A DNA stretch of 64,000 nt from Malus domestica (Eukaryota > Streptophyta > Magnoliopsida > Rosales > Rosaceae). Shown one piece after another: positions 1 to 11,943 of the stretch. The DNA lies in NCBI RefSeq assembly GCF_042453785.1, contig NC_091665.1:23527501-23591500 (forward strand). Reading direction: 5' to 3'. The translations under genes were made by a program, and so were the position numbers. Every line of letters starts with the position of its first letter. The stretch's first letter is position 1. A model generated the notes under the pieces. The model was given only the letters and a program-made list of their open reading frames with translations, did no database searches and was not told the origin of the DNA.

Positions 1-309
1 AACCCGAACACCAAGGTAGCCGTTATTTTCGGACCGCTGGCCGCTAGGAGATATGGGACTGACCTAACATTGTGGCAAGGCCTACAAGGAAGAGGAGACT
101 CTTATAGGACACTCCTAAGGGAAGGGATTACCGCCCTTCTCAACTCCTACAACAGTCTTCAATATCCTTACAATTCAATTGCTGTGGTTCAGCATTTGAA
201 TTGGGGCTTGATTGGCTCCAACAGAAATGTCCTCCTCACAGGACTGAGGTTTATTAGGGCTAATTCAGGTTATGGGAAAGTCCCTTGCAAATTTACTGCT
301 TGCAAGTGA
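1..309 (+). CDS. 3' part of a gene with a PDF1-like C-terminal domain (partial)
   Basis: The frame is open from base 1 and ends at TGA 307-309, giving the last 102 residues of a protein that starts outside the window. The segment reads like the C-terminal helical domain seen after low-complexity regions in plant protodermal-factor-1 and similar secreted epidermal or anther proteins. Landmarks are a LTLWQGLQ stretch, the core LLREGITALLNSYNS, and a terminal LRFIRANSG followed by two cysteines. No catalytic motif is visible. The family assignment is from memory of motif order. The reading frame itself is well supported because it has no stop over the whole stretch and ends in a compact domain. 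Confidence 0.5.
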   Translation, partial: NPNTKVAVIFGPLAARRYGTDLTLWQGLQGRGDSYRTLLREGITALLNSYNSLQYPYNSIAVVQHLNWGLIGSNRNVLLTGLRFIRANSGYGKVPCKFTACK

Positions 310-707
310 GCTTCTTTCTATGTTTATCTTAAGCTACAATTATGTATTTTTTATTCTAGAGAGAGGGAGGCTGAGAGTCGAACTCTAATTATGAGTATAG
401 AGTTAAAAGGCTTTGCTGCTGAAACTATAATCTCTTGCATATTATGATATGCGCAAGACGTTTTTATGTATTTTATTTGAACAATAGTTCATCTTCATCT
501 ATATTTTGAGTTAACGAGTTGTAGTTCATCCATCATCCAAATTTTATAATTAATTACAAATTTAAAGTTTTAGACTCATAAGAAAGAGCAAACACCTGAA
601 TGCAAAATGTAAAAACAGAACAATTACTACATAACAAGTAACCGGCCTTCCTCCGAACCTAGTGGATAAGTGCCAAGCATTATTCCTCTCGGTTCCGGGT
701 TCGAAGG
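310..707. other. AT-rich spacer with a possible tRNA-derived SINE scrap
   Basis: No coding region is visible. At about 640-715 the sequence has a box-A-like CCTAGTGGATAAGTGC and, 45 bases on, a box-B-like GGTTCGAAGG. This is the usual spacing of a pol III promoter in tRNA-derived SINEs. There is no full cloverleaf and no poly-A end, so this is only a weak remnant. Confidence 0.3.
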
Positions 708-1133
708 TTGGTGTCCATTAGGATGGTGAATGTGAAGGCAAACTACATACCAAGCACGATTCGTCATTGGGCTTGGTCAGGCTCTGGCAGCGCCCATCGG
801 GCATTTTTAAGTTTTGGGGCCGGGCCGACCCCGATGAGTCATGGACGACTCATCGACGGAGAAACCTTCACAGTTATTGGGAACTCTAGTCTCTACAGGT
901 GCATATGTGTTTACGGGTAAACGATGAACTGATGCTTGTGGCTCACCTTAACTTTGGGGTTACTAGTGGCCAGTTCAATGGCAGCTCCATCAGTCTACTT
1001 TCAAGAAACCCGGTAACGGAGGTTGAGCAGGAGTTTGCGGTGGTTGGTGGGCCCAAGTTTAGGAAGGTGCGAGTTAAATACATTTTCTTTAATGAAACAA
1101 AGGATGATTCTACACTATGGTGATGAGACATTA
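708..1133 (+). pseudogene. dirigent protein remnant
   Basis: Two overlapping frames together align with the C-terminal two thirds of the dirigent protein at 38035-38607. The first frame holds VIGNSSLY. After a frame change near 900-930 the second holds LNFGVTSGQFNGSS, LSRNPVTEVEQEFAVVGG and a degenerate end. The N-terminal half (signal peptide and FYxxD strand) is absent. The ARGFAKLKT segment is decayed to RVKYIFF. It resembles the 38035 type more than the 36591/54724 type. It is therefore a third, oldest copy of that type, outside the two-unit tandem duplication. Confidence 0.75.
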
Positions 1134-1552
1134 TTAATAATTTGATAGTAACAGTAAGGCATCAAACTTGTTTATCAAATGAAGCTGCCACAACCATAAA
1201 TCGGCGACATAATGTCTTGAGATTATCAACATGTCTACTTGTGGTCTTAACTATTTATTTTTTCGTACACTTTTGAGTTTTCTGTCAATTCGCTCCGAAT
1301 GATGTAGAATTAGAGCATCGAACTCAAAATTAATCAATTGACAATGAAATATACTCATCTCCACACCAATGTCAACAATGTGACACACATGGTTGATACA
1401 ATGGGCATGCCAAGGAACAATTACTACCCCACAAAAAAAGAAGAAAGATTTTCACAGAAAGAGATCACAGAGAAATTATTTACACTCTCTCTTAGCTGTT
1501 TTTGGTACCTTTCTCCTTTCGGATCCTATTCCTATATATATATATAGGTGCC
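1134..1552. other. intergenic spacer
   Basis: AT-rich sequence with short open frames that lack coding character and resemble no known family. A short (TA)n run lies at about 1535-1547. I see nothing functional. Confidence 0.5.
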
Positions 1553-1765
1553 GTGGCGGCTCCTGTTCAAGGCGTGTCGCCATTGGTTGCGATTAGCGGC
1601 TCCCCTGGTGTGATTGTCCCAGCAGGATATGATGATGGGGTACCAGGTGGCCTTTCCTTTGGGGAGCTGAGGCCTAAAGGGTTGGGAGCCAAAGCTAATT
1701 GAGATGGCATATGGCTTTGAGCAGGGAACTAAAGATTAGGAAGCCTCCTTCACTTAAAGGTTTGA
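1553..1765 (+). pseudogene. amidase 3'-end fragment
   Basis: This aligns with the last exon of the intact amidase at 7800-8010, including the turn GSPGVIVPAGYDDG and, after a frame change at about 1680, a stretch matching the AYGFEQ...KPP tail and even the first bases of its 3' UTR. Only about 200 bases survive, with no upstream exons attached. It marks the end of a lost amidase copy. Confidence 0.75.
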
Positions 1766-1795
1766 AGCTTTAGAGCCACTTTTGATTGGTTATAG

Positions 1796-2200
1796 CAGCA
1801 TTATTGCAGAATCCTTATAATTCGTCACTGAGAGTTTGTGGATAAGTAGCGGACCAACAATATCTGTATCTGCAAATACGGTAGCTGTGGCTCTAGGGAC
1901 AGAGACAGACGGCTTCATCTTCTGTTTTGTTGAGAATAGATCCCACGGGAATAGTGACCTTGCATGAACTTACAAGAGGTTTGACGACTTCTCATCGTAT
2001 CAATTGGTTTTATAGTAGGTCCTTAATTTTCTTCACTCTATCAGATTAGGTTGGCCCACGAGATATGCTTTACGCACCTTGCTTGTTGCCATGTGTTATA
2101 CATGAGGTTAGACTACTCTTTATATTGTCATCTGATACTCGGTAGTAGGCTTCAAACCAACTGTTGGTCTTACTAGTCGAGCCGGAGTCACTGTTCAACG
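1796..2200 (+). pseudogene. amidase middle-exon fragment, interrupted
   Basis: Bases 1796-1930 match exon 2 of the neighbouring amidases, with recognisable SVSANTVAVALGTETDGF. About 190 bases later, at 2130-2195, the rest of the exon resumes (VVGFKPTVGLTSRAG). The amidase-signature serines are damaged. The intervening segment looks like an insertion or rearrangement. Exons before and after are missing. Confidence 0.7.
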
Positions 2201-2435
2201 CGATTGCTTGCAACAGGGGGCATAAACAAACTTGATTTCTTTGCAGAATAATAAACAAAGGGGTGTGATATCCACACATTCATTTTTACTTCTCCCATAT
2301 CTTTTTGATTTTCAATCGTCGGATCGAATGAATTGAAGAAGATCTAGGGACAGAAATTAATGAATTAAAAAATGATGTGTGAATAGCACACTCCTAAACA
2401 AAATGAAATATAAAAAAAATTATGAATTTTAAACA

Positions 2436-4961
2436 ATGGCTGCACTCTCCTCTCTCCTCTCGTTTCTGCTTATAATTGAACCCCAAATCTCAAATGGGTT
2501 CGAAACCGAACCACCCAAAACCCCAATCGAAGAATCCACCATTGACGACCTCCAGCTTGCTTTCAAGGTCAAGACTCTGACTTCACGTCAACTAGTTCAG
2601 TTCTACCTGGAAAAAATCCAAACCCTCAACGGCCATCTCAGAGGGGTCCTGGAGGTGAACCCAGGCGCTTTCCCAGGCCGATTCCGCCGACGAACAACGC
2701 CGGGAATGGGCATCCAACCCATCAGCCAGAAGCAGACCGCTGCCGAAGCTGCACGGGATTCCGATTCTACTCAAGGACAATATTGGAACCAGGTACAAGC
2801 TTAACACCACGGTCGGGTCGTTTGCGCTGTTGGGTTCCAAAGTTCCGAGGGATGCCGGGGTTGTGGCGAAGCTGAGGAGCTCTGGGGCTGTTATTCTAGG
2901 AAAGGGTAGCTTGAGCGAGTGGTTGCATATCCGGTCGTTTTCTGCGCTGGACGGATGGAGTGCCAGAGGCGGCCAAGGTGTGTTGAGTTCTACTTAGACT
3001 TGATTACCAGCTCCTTAAATGTTATACGATATCGGTGTGATTAGTGGTGGCCCACTTAACCGTTTCTGAAACTTTAACACATGATATATCTATGCAGTAG
3101 CATTATAAAGCTGCGAGGTTTGTTCAGCATCAAGTTGTGTTGTTTATACTGATAGTTAGTTGTTCACAATGCCGAAAACTAGTGATATGTTTTGCTAAAT
3201 TAGTGTTTGCACCGAGTAGTGATCTCCTTTAGAACGTTTCTGTGTTTTGTTTAAGAGTTGTGATTAGTAAATGTGATTTCCGTTTTTGTGAAATTCGGGT
3301 CCATGGATCAGTATCTAAATTGTACTTCATCTGTGGATTTAATAAACAAATTTGGAATGAACTAGAATCAAACTCGTGATTTTGTTTTGACATGCCGAAT
3401 CCTTGTAATCCATCACTGGAAGTTTGTGGATCAAGTAGTGGACCAGCAATATCTGTATCTGCAAATATGGTAGCTGTGGCTCTAGGGACACAGACTGACA
3501 GCTCTATCTTCTGTCCGTCCAGTTATAACTCGGTAGTAGGCTTCAAGCCAACCGTTGGTCTCACTAGTCAGTCCAAGACAGGACACAGTTGGGTACGTGA
3601 TGCTTATTGTTATCTAGCAAATTTACTCTGTGCCTGAAGTTTTGCAGTTTCTATAAGTGATCGTACATTTACACTTTCCGTTGCTCTGGTATTTTGTATT
3701 AATTCATCAATAGTAACATCTAATTTATCTGATTAACTCAAAACTGAGAGTAACAAAGTTATCATTTGGAACTTGGAACAGGCCAATCTGTAGGACTGTA
3801 GCTGATTCTGTTCATGTCCTGGATGCTATTGTCAGCATTGATAGCAACAATATTGCTACAAATGAAGCCTCACAGTACATTCTGGTGGGTGGCTATGGAC
3901 AGTTTCTCAGGGCTAATGGTCTCAAAGGAAAGAGATTGGGGATAGTAAGTCGCTTGTTTAGTCAAGTCAAGGACGATCAGTTCTTGAATCAAACTTTTGA
4001 GCAGCACGTTACCACACTGAGGTAACAGAAAACATTTTCTAGTCTATAAATATGATATACTATTACTTGCTGCAATGTAGGAAACAAGGTGCAGTTTTGG
4101 TTGAGAATCTCGACATAGTCAATATTGAAGATATACTGGATTCATCTTCGAGCGGTGAACTTGTAGCAATATTAGCGGAATTCAAAATGGCCTTGAACCC
4201 ATACCTAAGTAAACTAGTTGAATCTCCGGTGAGAAGTTTGAGAGACGTGATAGCATTCAACAAGAATAACTCAGTTTTGGTGAGTATGAGTACTGACTAC
4301 AAGACTCTTTGTTTATGCATTGACGTCTTCGTCATTTTGTTATCCCAAAATATTGTGTGCAAACAAGTTTAAACTAAGTGCATTCGATAACCATGGACGA
4401 ACAAATTACGAATGAAACTAAATGGTCATTTGCAGGAAAAAGTTAAGTGAATATGGACAACATCTCTTAGAAGCGGCTGAGAAGACTAACGGTATAGGAG
4501 CAAAAGAGCAAGAAATATTGTCAAATTTAGCAAGATTGTCTAGAGATGGATTTGAGAAGTTGACGAAAGATGAGAGCCTAGATGCCTTGGTAACTTATTC
4601 CAACTCTGCTCATTCAATCCTCGGAGTTGGTGGTTTTCCTGGCATTGTTGTGCCGGCAGGATATCATGACACTGAAAAGTACCCATTTGGCATTTGCTTT
4701 GGGGGACTAAAGGGTTCGGAGCCAAAGCTGATTGAGGCCGCGTACGCATTTGAGCAAGCAACTAAGATCAGGAAGCCACCACCTGTTGGTTCTCAGACCA
4801 AATTTATGTCCAACACTGCCAATGTCACTCCTGAAGTTGAGTCCTCGAAACCCACCTTCACCACATCTGAAGAAAGACCCCGCCTAGCCACTCGAGAACA
4901 CCTCAAACACAGTCCCTTGCAAGAACACCGTCAACGTGAGGGGCTCAACAAGGCTGCTTGA
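2436..4961 (+). pseudogene. amidase pseudogene, five exons with several lesions
   Basis: All five exons of the downstream intact gene can be matched: about 2436-2980, 3395-3595, 3782-4021, 4081-4279 and 4436-4961. Lesions I can see are a two-base loss at about 2665 that shifts the frame just after LEVNP, and a roughly 20-base deletion in exon 2 after GLTSQ that removes the RAGVIPVTP region. There is also one extra base at the start of exon 5, and the nucleophile motif TDGSI is changed to TDSSI. The exon 5 frame is open and ends with about 45 extra residues (from VTPEV to LNKAA) not present in the intact copy. The start is hydrophobic, as in the secreted paralogue. Splicing around the lesions cannot be excluded, but the missing motif argues for a non-enzymatic product at best. 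Confidence 0.8.
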
Positions 4962-5571
4962 CCCTCCAAACAGTAAAGTTCACAATCATGCTGTACAGCA
5001 AACAAAACAAAAATTATGCGGCTCATGAACAATCAGTGTCTGGTTCTGCAAGTTGTTCTGATGTGTGTAATATCAAGTCACAGATTCCACCTACAATTTG
5101 TTGATGTATCAAAACCCTAGTAACCATTTTTCCCAAACGCGTGCGAAAGTACAGGACAAATGCCTATCAAATCCCAAACACAAACAATTAAGCAGTAGAA
5201 GTTACATCTACTGGAATTGGGACGGCCAAGGCTCTGAATTGGTCATAAAACAAGTGTCTAGCAAAAGATATAATGCTAAAAACCGTGTCTGCATTTATCT
5301 GGACTATGTCTTCTACCGGCAACGCCGCAGAATTTCGCCGATTGTTGATTCAATTCTATATGCTCTTAGCCCTTTTCTGCTAATTTCGTTGTTGTATTTG
5401 ACTGCACCATGTATTTTACTGTCTTAGCATGTATTTAAAAAATAAACCATGCCAAATTGGGATTAATTAAATTGCCAGTTGGTCCAAAGTTTTTGTTTAT
5501 TTAAATGAATTCTAGATCAAGAACCTAGGCAAATTACTTGTCTCAGCAATCTGCTACTCCATTGCCTTTCC
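4962..5571. other. spacer and promoter region of the intact amidase
   Basis: No family match. A 109-codon frame at 5098-5427 has no coding character and I regard it as chance. The 5' region and promoter of the downstream amidase must lie here, but I cannot point to a convincing TATA box. Confidence 0.4.
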
Positions 5572-7998
5572 ATGGCCACAAAACTTCCGTTGTTGCTCTT
5601 GATTCTTCTGTCTTTAACTTCATTTGGTTCCCAAACTTTGTATGTCCATGGGTTCTATATTAAAGAAGCTACAATCTCTGACCTCCAACAAGCTTTCAAA
5701 CAAAACCAACTCACTTCAAGAAAACTTGTTGAGTTCTACCTTCAAGAAATCCGCCGGCTCAACCCTCTCCTCAGCGCCGTCATAGAGGTCAACCCGGACG
5801 TGCTTTACCAAGCTGATAAGGCCGACTATCAGCGAAAGAGTAAGGGCCCCAATTATTACTCTGGGTTGCATGGCATTCCGGTTTTGCTCAAGGACAACAT
5901 TGGAACGAAAGATAAGCTGAACACGACTGCTGGCTCGTTTGCGCTGCTTGGTTCCGTGGTGCCTCGGGATGCTGGCGTGGTGACCAGGTTGAGGAATGCC
6001 GGTGCCATCATATTGGGGAAGGCTAGCTTGAGTGAGTGGGCTCACTTTAGGTCTCTTGCAGCACCTGCTGGTTGGAGTCCCAGAGGTGGCCAAGGAAAGG
6101 TCAGTATGAAGTTCTTGTCAAATGCTTGTGAACTCTGAGTTTTGACTCAAACTATGCACAAACAGAACTAGTTACAAATTTTTAAAACAAAATAAAATTG
6201 TAAGGACCCTAAACAGACAATAAAAGGCACTAAACTGTGGTTTATATACGGATAATTGTCTGTGTAATGTTGGCGATTCTATTTTTTTATTTATTATAAG
6301 TTTGTAATGCTTGTGAACTCAAAGTTTTTACTCAAACTATGCACAAATAAAACCGGTTACAAACTTTTAATCAAATAGAATTATAGGGACACTAAACAGA
6401 CAATAAAGGGCACTAAACTGTGGTTTATTTACTGATTATTGTCCATGTAATGCTGACAATTCTATTATTTTTTTAACAAAAGTTTGTAACCGGTTTTGTT
6501 TATGCCTATTTCTGTAACATTTCGTTATAATACAAATGCACTATGGTTGGTGTTGTGAACAGAACCCTTATGTGCTATCAGCAACTCCATGTGGCTCAAG
6601 CAGTGGACCTGCAATTTCAGCTGCGGCAAATTTGGTAGCAGTAACTCTGGGGACTGAGACTGATGGCTCAATACTTTGTCCGGCAAGTTTCAACTCTGTA
6701 GTGGGCATCAAACCAACCGTTGGTCTCACCAGCCGTGCTGGGGTGATCCCGGTAACTCCCAGACAGGACACCATTGGGTAATTATGTTAATTAATCAGCA
6801 ATAAAATTGGAGTATATGATAGATAATCAGATGTCATAAAATATATTTTGCAAGTGTAATGTTCATTACTTGTTTCAACAATATTTGGCAACGGTTACTA
6901 ATGAATCGCGTTGTGTTTGATTGTATCAGACCCATCACAAGGACAGTGTCAGACGCGGTTGATGTTCTTGACGCCATTGTAGGCTATGACTACAATGATC
7001 AAGCAACCCGAGAGGCATCCAAGTACATTCCGCGTGGTGGCTATAAACAATTCCTTCAGAGATATGGACTCAAAGGTAAGAGATTGGGAATAGTCAGGAA
7101 TCCGTTCTTCACTTCTGGCAGCGGATCTCTCCAACTTCAATCGTTTGAGAAACATTTCAAGACTCTAAGGTAAAAACATTTGCTCTTCCCAACTGCTATT
7201 CTATCAACCCGTTAGCCTTCGAGGAGCTTATTTGTGAAGAACCCTGTTGTTTTTTGCAAAATTGCAGGCACGAAGGTGCTGTATTGGTAGACCATCTAGA
7301 AATAGCTAACATTGATGTTATATTGAACTTCAATTTGAGTGGGGAAGCCATAGCTTCACTGGCTGAGTTCAAACTAGCCTTGAATGCGTATTTAAAAGAC
7401 CTAGTAGTATCTCCGGTTCGATCTTTAGCAGATGTAATTGCCTTCAACCTCAAGTTCTCGGGTGTGGTAAGTACATTTTTGTTTTTTTTTTTTTGGCTCT
7501 TTACATGTAAAAAGTCATTTATCCTTACATTAAGGAGGAATGACTTCACATACGTATGGAGCCAAGAATTTTCCTTCATCGACGTAGACTTACTCAAGCC
7601 TTTCCTAAATGGTGACCATTATGCTTTGATTGATTTTCCAGGAAATGATCAAGGAATTTGGGCAAGATATTTTTCTTGCAGCCCAAGCAACAAATGGGAT
7701 AGGAAACAATGAAAAGGCAGCATTGTTGAATTTGGCAAAGCTGACAAAGGATGGATTTGAGAAATTGTTGAAGGACAACAGGTTAGATGCATTGGTGACT
7801 CCTGGATCAGATGTTTCACCCGTGCTTGCAATTGGGGGATTCCCAGGAATCAGTGTCCCTGCTGGGTTTGACAAGAAGGGTGTACCTTTTGGGATAACAT
7901 TTGGGGGACTGAAGGGTTCTGAGCCAAAGCTTATACAGATTGCCTATGGCTTTGAGCAAGCTACTAAAGTTAGAAAGGCTCCTCCATTTCTGCCTTGA
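5572..7998 (+). CDS. amidase-signature family hydrolase, secreted, five exons
   Basis: Exons are 5572-6099, 6563-6777, 6930-7169, 7268-7466 and 7642-7998. All introns are GT-AG with matching phases, giving 512 residues, a usual length for plant secreted amidases. Residues 1-25 form a hydrophobic signal peptide. The Ser-cisSer-Lys machinery is complete: Lys107 in LLKDN, the cis-Ser in CGSSSGP (Ser188 by alignment) and the nucleophile Ser212 in TDGSILCP. The 24-residue spacing between the two serines equals that of fatty acid amide hydrolase (Ser217/Ser241). The family hydrolyses amide bonds through these residues. The substrate cannot be read from sequence, and glutamyl-tRNA amidotransferase activity is unlikely given the signal peptide. 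This is the only apparently intact copy of a local array. Intron 1 carries a repeated, hairpin-forming insert. Confidence 0.88.
6123..6497. repeat. 185-bp tandem duplication with 20-bp inverted repeat inside amidase intron 1
   Basis: A segment starting TGCTTGTGAACTC at 6123 recurs at 6308 (period about 185) with roughly 85-90 percent identity. The second copy contains a perfect 20-base inverted repeat, 6349-6368 against 6478-6497 (AAAACCGGTTACAAACTTTT and its complement). It could be a small MITE or a duplicated foldback. Confidence 0.8.
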
Positions 7999-8369
7999 AG
8001 CTTTAGAGTTATTGTTTTCGAATCGTGAACGGTGGTGTATTGTAATATCTATAAATGAGCTAAGAGCATTCTACATTAAAGAATTTAATGAAGATATCAT
8101 CTTACTAAACAGCTATTCATATGTGCAACCCAACATCTATACATGCTATCACGTCACTTGATATGTGTTGTCCACAAAACTAAAGCCTTGCATAATAGTT
8201 TAAAGGATTAAATGATGTTTAGTCTTTCAATGCAAAACATGGTTTAGCATTATTCACATTCTAATCTGATATGAGCAGTCCATGTTCTGATATATTATTT
8301 TGTTCTGTTTTAGATTGATTGTTCTTATCCATTAGAGGTGAAACCACTTTTTGCCTATTCATTTTTAGA
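7999..8369. other. amidase 3' UTR and spacer
   Basis: The region after the amidase stop contains AT-rich sequence suitable for a 3' UTR and no further gene. The first bases (GAAGCTTTAGAG) are shared with the decayed copy at about 1757, so they belong to the duplicated amidase unit. Confidence 0.5.
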
Positions 8370-9490
8370 TCAAATTATCAATATATCAATATATCTGATC
8401 ATCATTACTTGTAAGGCAAGAAAGTTCATCATAAAGCTTGCACTTAGGTAAGGAACTCTAGGTTTCAATATCTCTTCATCTTCATCTTTAGGACAAAATT
8501 GATCTCGTTTTGCATCCAGAGTTCGGACAACTATGGGAGTACTCGAAAGCTTTGCCTTATCCTTGTTATCGTGGCCAACACCTTTTGGATGTAGTTCAAT
8601 TGGTGGAACAGAATACCATCCGAACAACACTCTATCTCTAGTCTAAGACAATATTGAGTTTTTTTTTCCAAGATCCTTCATCTCAAATTTTGACTACAGG
8701 TGCGAGAAATTTTTTCAAGCTCCTTTAGAGTTCCAATGAGATTCATCTCATCAACTAAGACTACAACACTTGCAACTTCAGGATATGACTTCTTAATGAA
8801 CATGCAAGGGCATAACTTGTTATTCACATATCCATGACTAATCAAATACTCGCTAAGACGGTTATATCACATTCGTCTGGATTGCTTTAATTCATACCAA
8901 ACGTCTAAATCAAATAGAAAATGTTTTCCATGGTCGTAAACTTTTTGAACTAGTCAATGCAAGTCCTTCAAGAACTTTCATACTATCTAGATCCCCATAG
9001 AGATGTGTTGTGACCACGTCCATGAGCTACATACTTAGTTTCTTGGAAGCTATTAGACTGATAAGGTAGCAGAACGTTATGACATCCTTGTAGTCAACTA
9101 CAGGGCGTTGAGAGAAGCCTTGCACCATAAGGCGTGCTTTGTAATGTACTCATTATGCTTCCTTATGAACACCCACATGTAGCCAACGGGCTTTACATTA
9201 GATGGCGTTGTTAATTAAATATGTCCAAACACTTCAAGCTTAGCTAAGGAATCAAGTCCAAACATTTTACGGTCTACATTGACATTAGTACGTTGTAGTC
9301 AATTACAGGGTGTTGAGAGAAGCCTTGCTCCACAAGGCGTGCTTTGCAACACACTCATTACGCTTCCTTACGAACACCCACATATAGGTAACGGGCTTCG
9401 CATTAGATGGCGTTGTCAAATATGTCCAAACACTTCAAGCTTCGCTAAGGAATCAAGTCCAAACACTTTACGGTCTACATTGACTTTGGT
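8370..9490 (-). mobile_element. Copia-type reverse-transcriptase fragment
   Basis: On the minus strand this matches, in the same order, the pol region of the large Copia element at about 42880-43760. The best-kept part, 8440-8630, retains KLSSTPIVVRTLDAKRD and a run corresponding to the EVPYLS segment before the RNase H domain. Many frameshifts and stops are present and no LTRs are attached, so it is a dead internal fragment. Confidence 0.75.
9091..9487. repeat. 205-bp tandem duplication inside the Copia fragment
   Basis: Bases 9091-9284 and 9296-9487 are near-identical. Both run from TAGTCAA(C/T)TACAGGG through AAGGCGTGCTTTG to ACGGTCTACATTGAC. The intact-length Copia at 43540-43760 has this segment once, so the duplication arose in or after the fragment. 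Confidence 0.85.
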
Positions 9491-9779
9491 TTAATTGTTA
9501 TTAATTACTCCATTAAATCAACCTTCATATTACAAACAAAATATTGCCCTTCAACATTACTCAATGCTCATTTTAATGGTGAAAGAGAGAGACATTATCC
9601 TCAATGTTAAAATCATCATCGGTAACATTAAAATAATGGGTCTTGAACTTCACAAACTTTCTAGCCATTCTAAACCTCCATCTGCCTCCCATAATCGCCA
9701 CCTCTCAATCAGCCTCCTCGTCTGTCACTTGAGTCTGCGAAAACATATTGAAAGAGCTCCCCGTAAATTTATCCTTAGT

Positions 9780-10080
9780 AAAACCGAAATGCGACAAGTC
9801 GCCCATGCCATGTAGCAGCATGTGGGCCATCTACAATCCGCTTCCAGAAGGCCTCGAGCGCACTTTTAAAGTGATTAGAAACGTGCAAGGGCTCTATGTG
9901 TCATAAGTCTATGACGATAGCAAGCTAGGGTATGTGAACTTGACGTACGATGATTTTGGTTTTACTGATGGTATATTTATTAAGGAGAGGTTTATAATCG
10001 CTAGAGTGTTTGCAAAGTTCAAGACCCATTATTTTAGTGTTACGAATGACGATTCTATTATTGAGTGTATTCACTATTGA
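9780..10080 (+). pseudogene. dirigent pseudogene (first gene of unit A)
   Basis: This aligns with the second half of the dirigent gene at 38035-38607. Recognisable are a VWAI-like segment, VQGLYVS followed by an in-frame TAA, FGFTDGIF, then directly ARVFAKFKTHYFSVTNDDSIIE and the terminal IHY. About 27 codons covering the SVFSRNPVTETNRELAVVGG region are deleted. The 3' flank also matches that of the 38035 gene, and the outer LINE interrupts it. This gives the left end of the duplicated dirigent block. Confidence 0.85.
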
Positions 10081-10935
10081 AATGATCAGCATTGAACAAT
10101 TTTGACGGGCAATATTTTGCTTGTAATATGATGGTGGATTTAATGAAATAATTAATTACTATAAACACGAATTGAAATTTTGGAAAAAATGTAGAGATTG
10201 TACTTGGGCCAAGGTTATTTAGGGACATTTTATTCCGCCTTAACTGTCTATTTTGGTTTGGCGGCTTTCATGACAAACTTCCTACCGAAGATGCACTACA
10301 AAAACGTGGAATTTCTTTGGCATCCATTTGTTGTTTATGTCATAGCTTTGAGGAATCTACTTTTCATCATTTCTTCGAGTGCTAGATACCTAGGTAGCTT
10401 TAGAGGTGGTTAGCATATTAATTTGGTACATCTTGGTCATTTTCAAATTCATTGGCTGTTTTTTAGGATGCCTATGTACGTAAGCCCTTTTTCCAATAGT
10501 TGCACAATCTCTAGATTTTTGTGGGCCTTTCTACTATGGAAAGCTTAAAATAGTTTATTTTCGAGGGTCGCCCAATCTATTTTTATCGTCTTTGCATGTC
10601 CATCAATTCTGGGATTGTTCATGGTAAGAAGTTTATTCTTAGTTACTCTCCGGGTTTTGACTCTCGTATCATTTCTTCTCTAATGATCCCATCTATCCCT
10701 TGCAAGGTGCCAACTATTCTTCGTGTGTTTTGGTCTTCCCCTTGGTTTTTTTGGATTAAACTTGATACAAATGGTTTGTCTAAAGAAAATCCTGGTTCTG
10801 CTGCTTGTTGCAGAGTTTTTTTTAGATTGTCATGGTCAGTCCCTTGGTGGTGTCTGCCAAGGGATTGGTCATTGCAACTTTTTTTTTTTGGTAGAATTAT
10901 CAGCAATTATTTTGGTATAGAGTTTGCATATCAAT

Positions 10936-10948
10936 AGGGTTGGCATTG
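10936..10948. repeat. left 13-bp target-site duplication of inner LINE
   Basis: The sequence AGGGTTGGCATTG is repeated exactly at 15592-15604, immediately after the poly-A tail. The two copies lie within the RNase H coding region of the outer LINE. Confidence 0.95.
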
Positions 10949-11364
10949 TGCTAAAAGGAATGAGGTTCGACCAATTATTAATGATAACTCTAATAAAAAT
11001 GTGGTTGCTAACTCTATTGTTGATGCAAGTCCTAAGATGGTTGTGAAAAAAATGAAATTTAATTAGGGGGCTCTTGCTACAAATAGGGAAATGAATATTG
11101 ATGGAAAGAAGGTTGATGATCCTGGCTCTCTCATCAAGATGCTGGGTGAGCTAGTGGTCAACATGTTTCTAAAGAGAAATGGGTGTTTATCTTCTGTCAT
11201 CAACCCCCTAATATCTTGGATCATTCTGTTTCTAATGATGAGGAATTGTCTGAGGGATTAGATCAAAATGAGATTATGGATTTGATGAATGGTCAGCAAT
11301 GCATTCCAGGTGGGAATTTGTCAGGTTTTGCCTTCAACAATGTTGAAGGTATACCTCTCGGTCT

Positions 11365-11943
11365 TTGATGGGCTTAGGCCTTTTGTCTTATCTTTTCTTG
11401 ATTTTGTTTATGATGAATGCTCGAGGTGAAGGATGCACCCAATTTTCTACCAATGTGCAAAATTTAATTCATAATCATCGTATGAAGATGTTTATGTGTG
11501 AGCCACAAATTAGTGGTAGTAAAGCTTTATTTGTTGTGAAATCTTTGGGATATTCCAATTATGAGATTGTGGATGTTGTTGATTTCTCTGGAGGGTTGTG
11601 GTTACTGTGGGATGATAAAAAGGTTCAATTTGATTTGATTGGTACTTATGAATCTCTGATTAGTCTATTTCTGTTTGTGTTTAAAGTTATGGAAATGCTT
11701 CTTGGATATTCACTGCAATTTATGCTAGTCCTTGTGTTGCTAAAAGGGATAGGTTGTGGGAGTATTTGGATTTTGTTGCTGAATGCCATCAAATGCCCTG
11801 GTTGCTTGCAGAGGACTTTAATGATATGTTGAGTATTAATGACAAAATTGGGGTTGCTCATCTGTGCATATTAAAGGGGTTTAAAAGGTGGGTGGATAAT
11901 CATGGTATGATTGACTTGGATTTTACTTGTCCTAAATACACTT
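11365..11943 (+). pseudogene. LINE endonuclease domain remnant
   Basis: The start MNARG and the CEPQISG segment correspond to the opening strands and catalytic E of exonuclease-endonuclease-phosphatase domains, followed by GGLWLLWDD. The second half, in another frame, reads EDFNDMLSINDK, where the active family has GDFN; the G is replaced. Frame changes lie at about 11700-11760. The product cannot be active. Confidence 0.8.

Noticed and set aside
5098..5427. 109-codon frame upstream of the intact amidase
   Set aside because: No similarity to any family and no paralogue in the amidase units.
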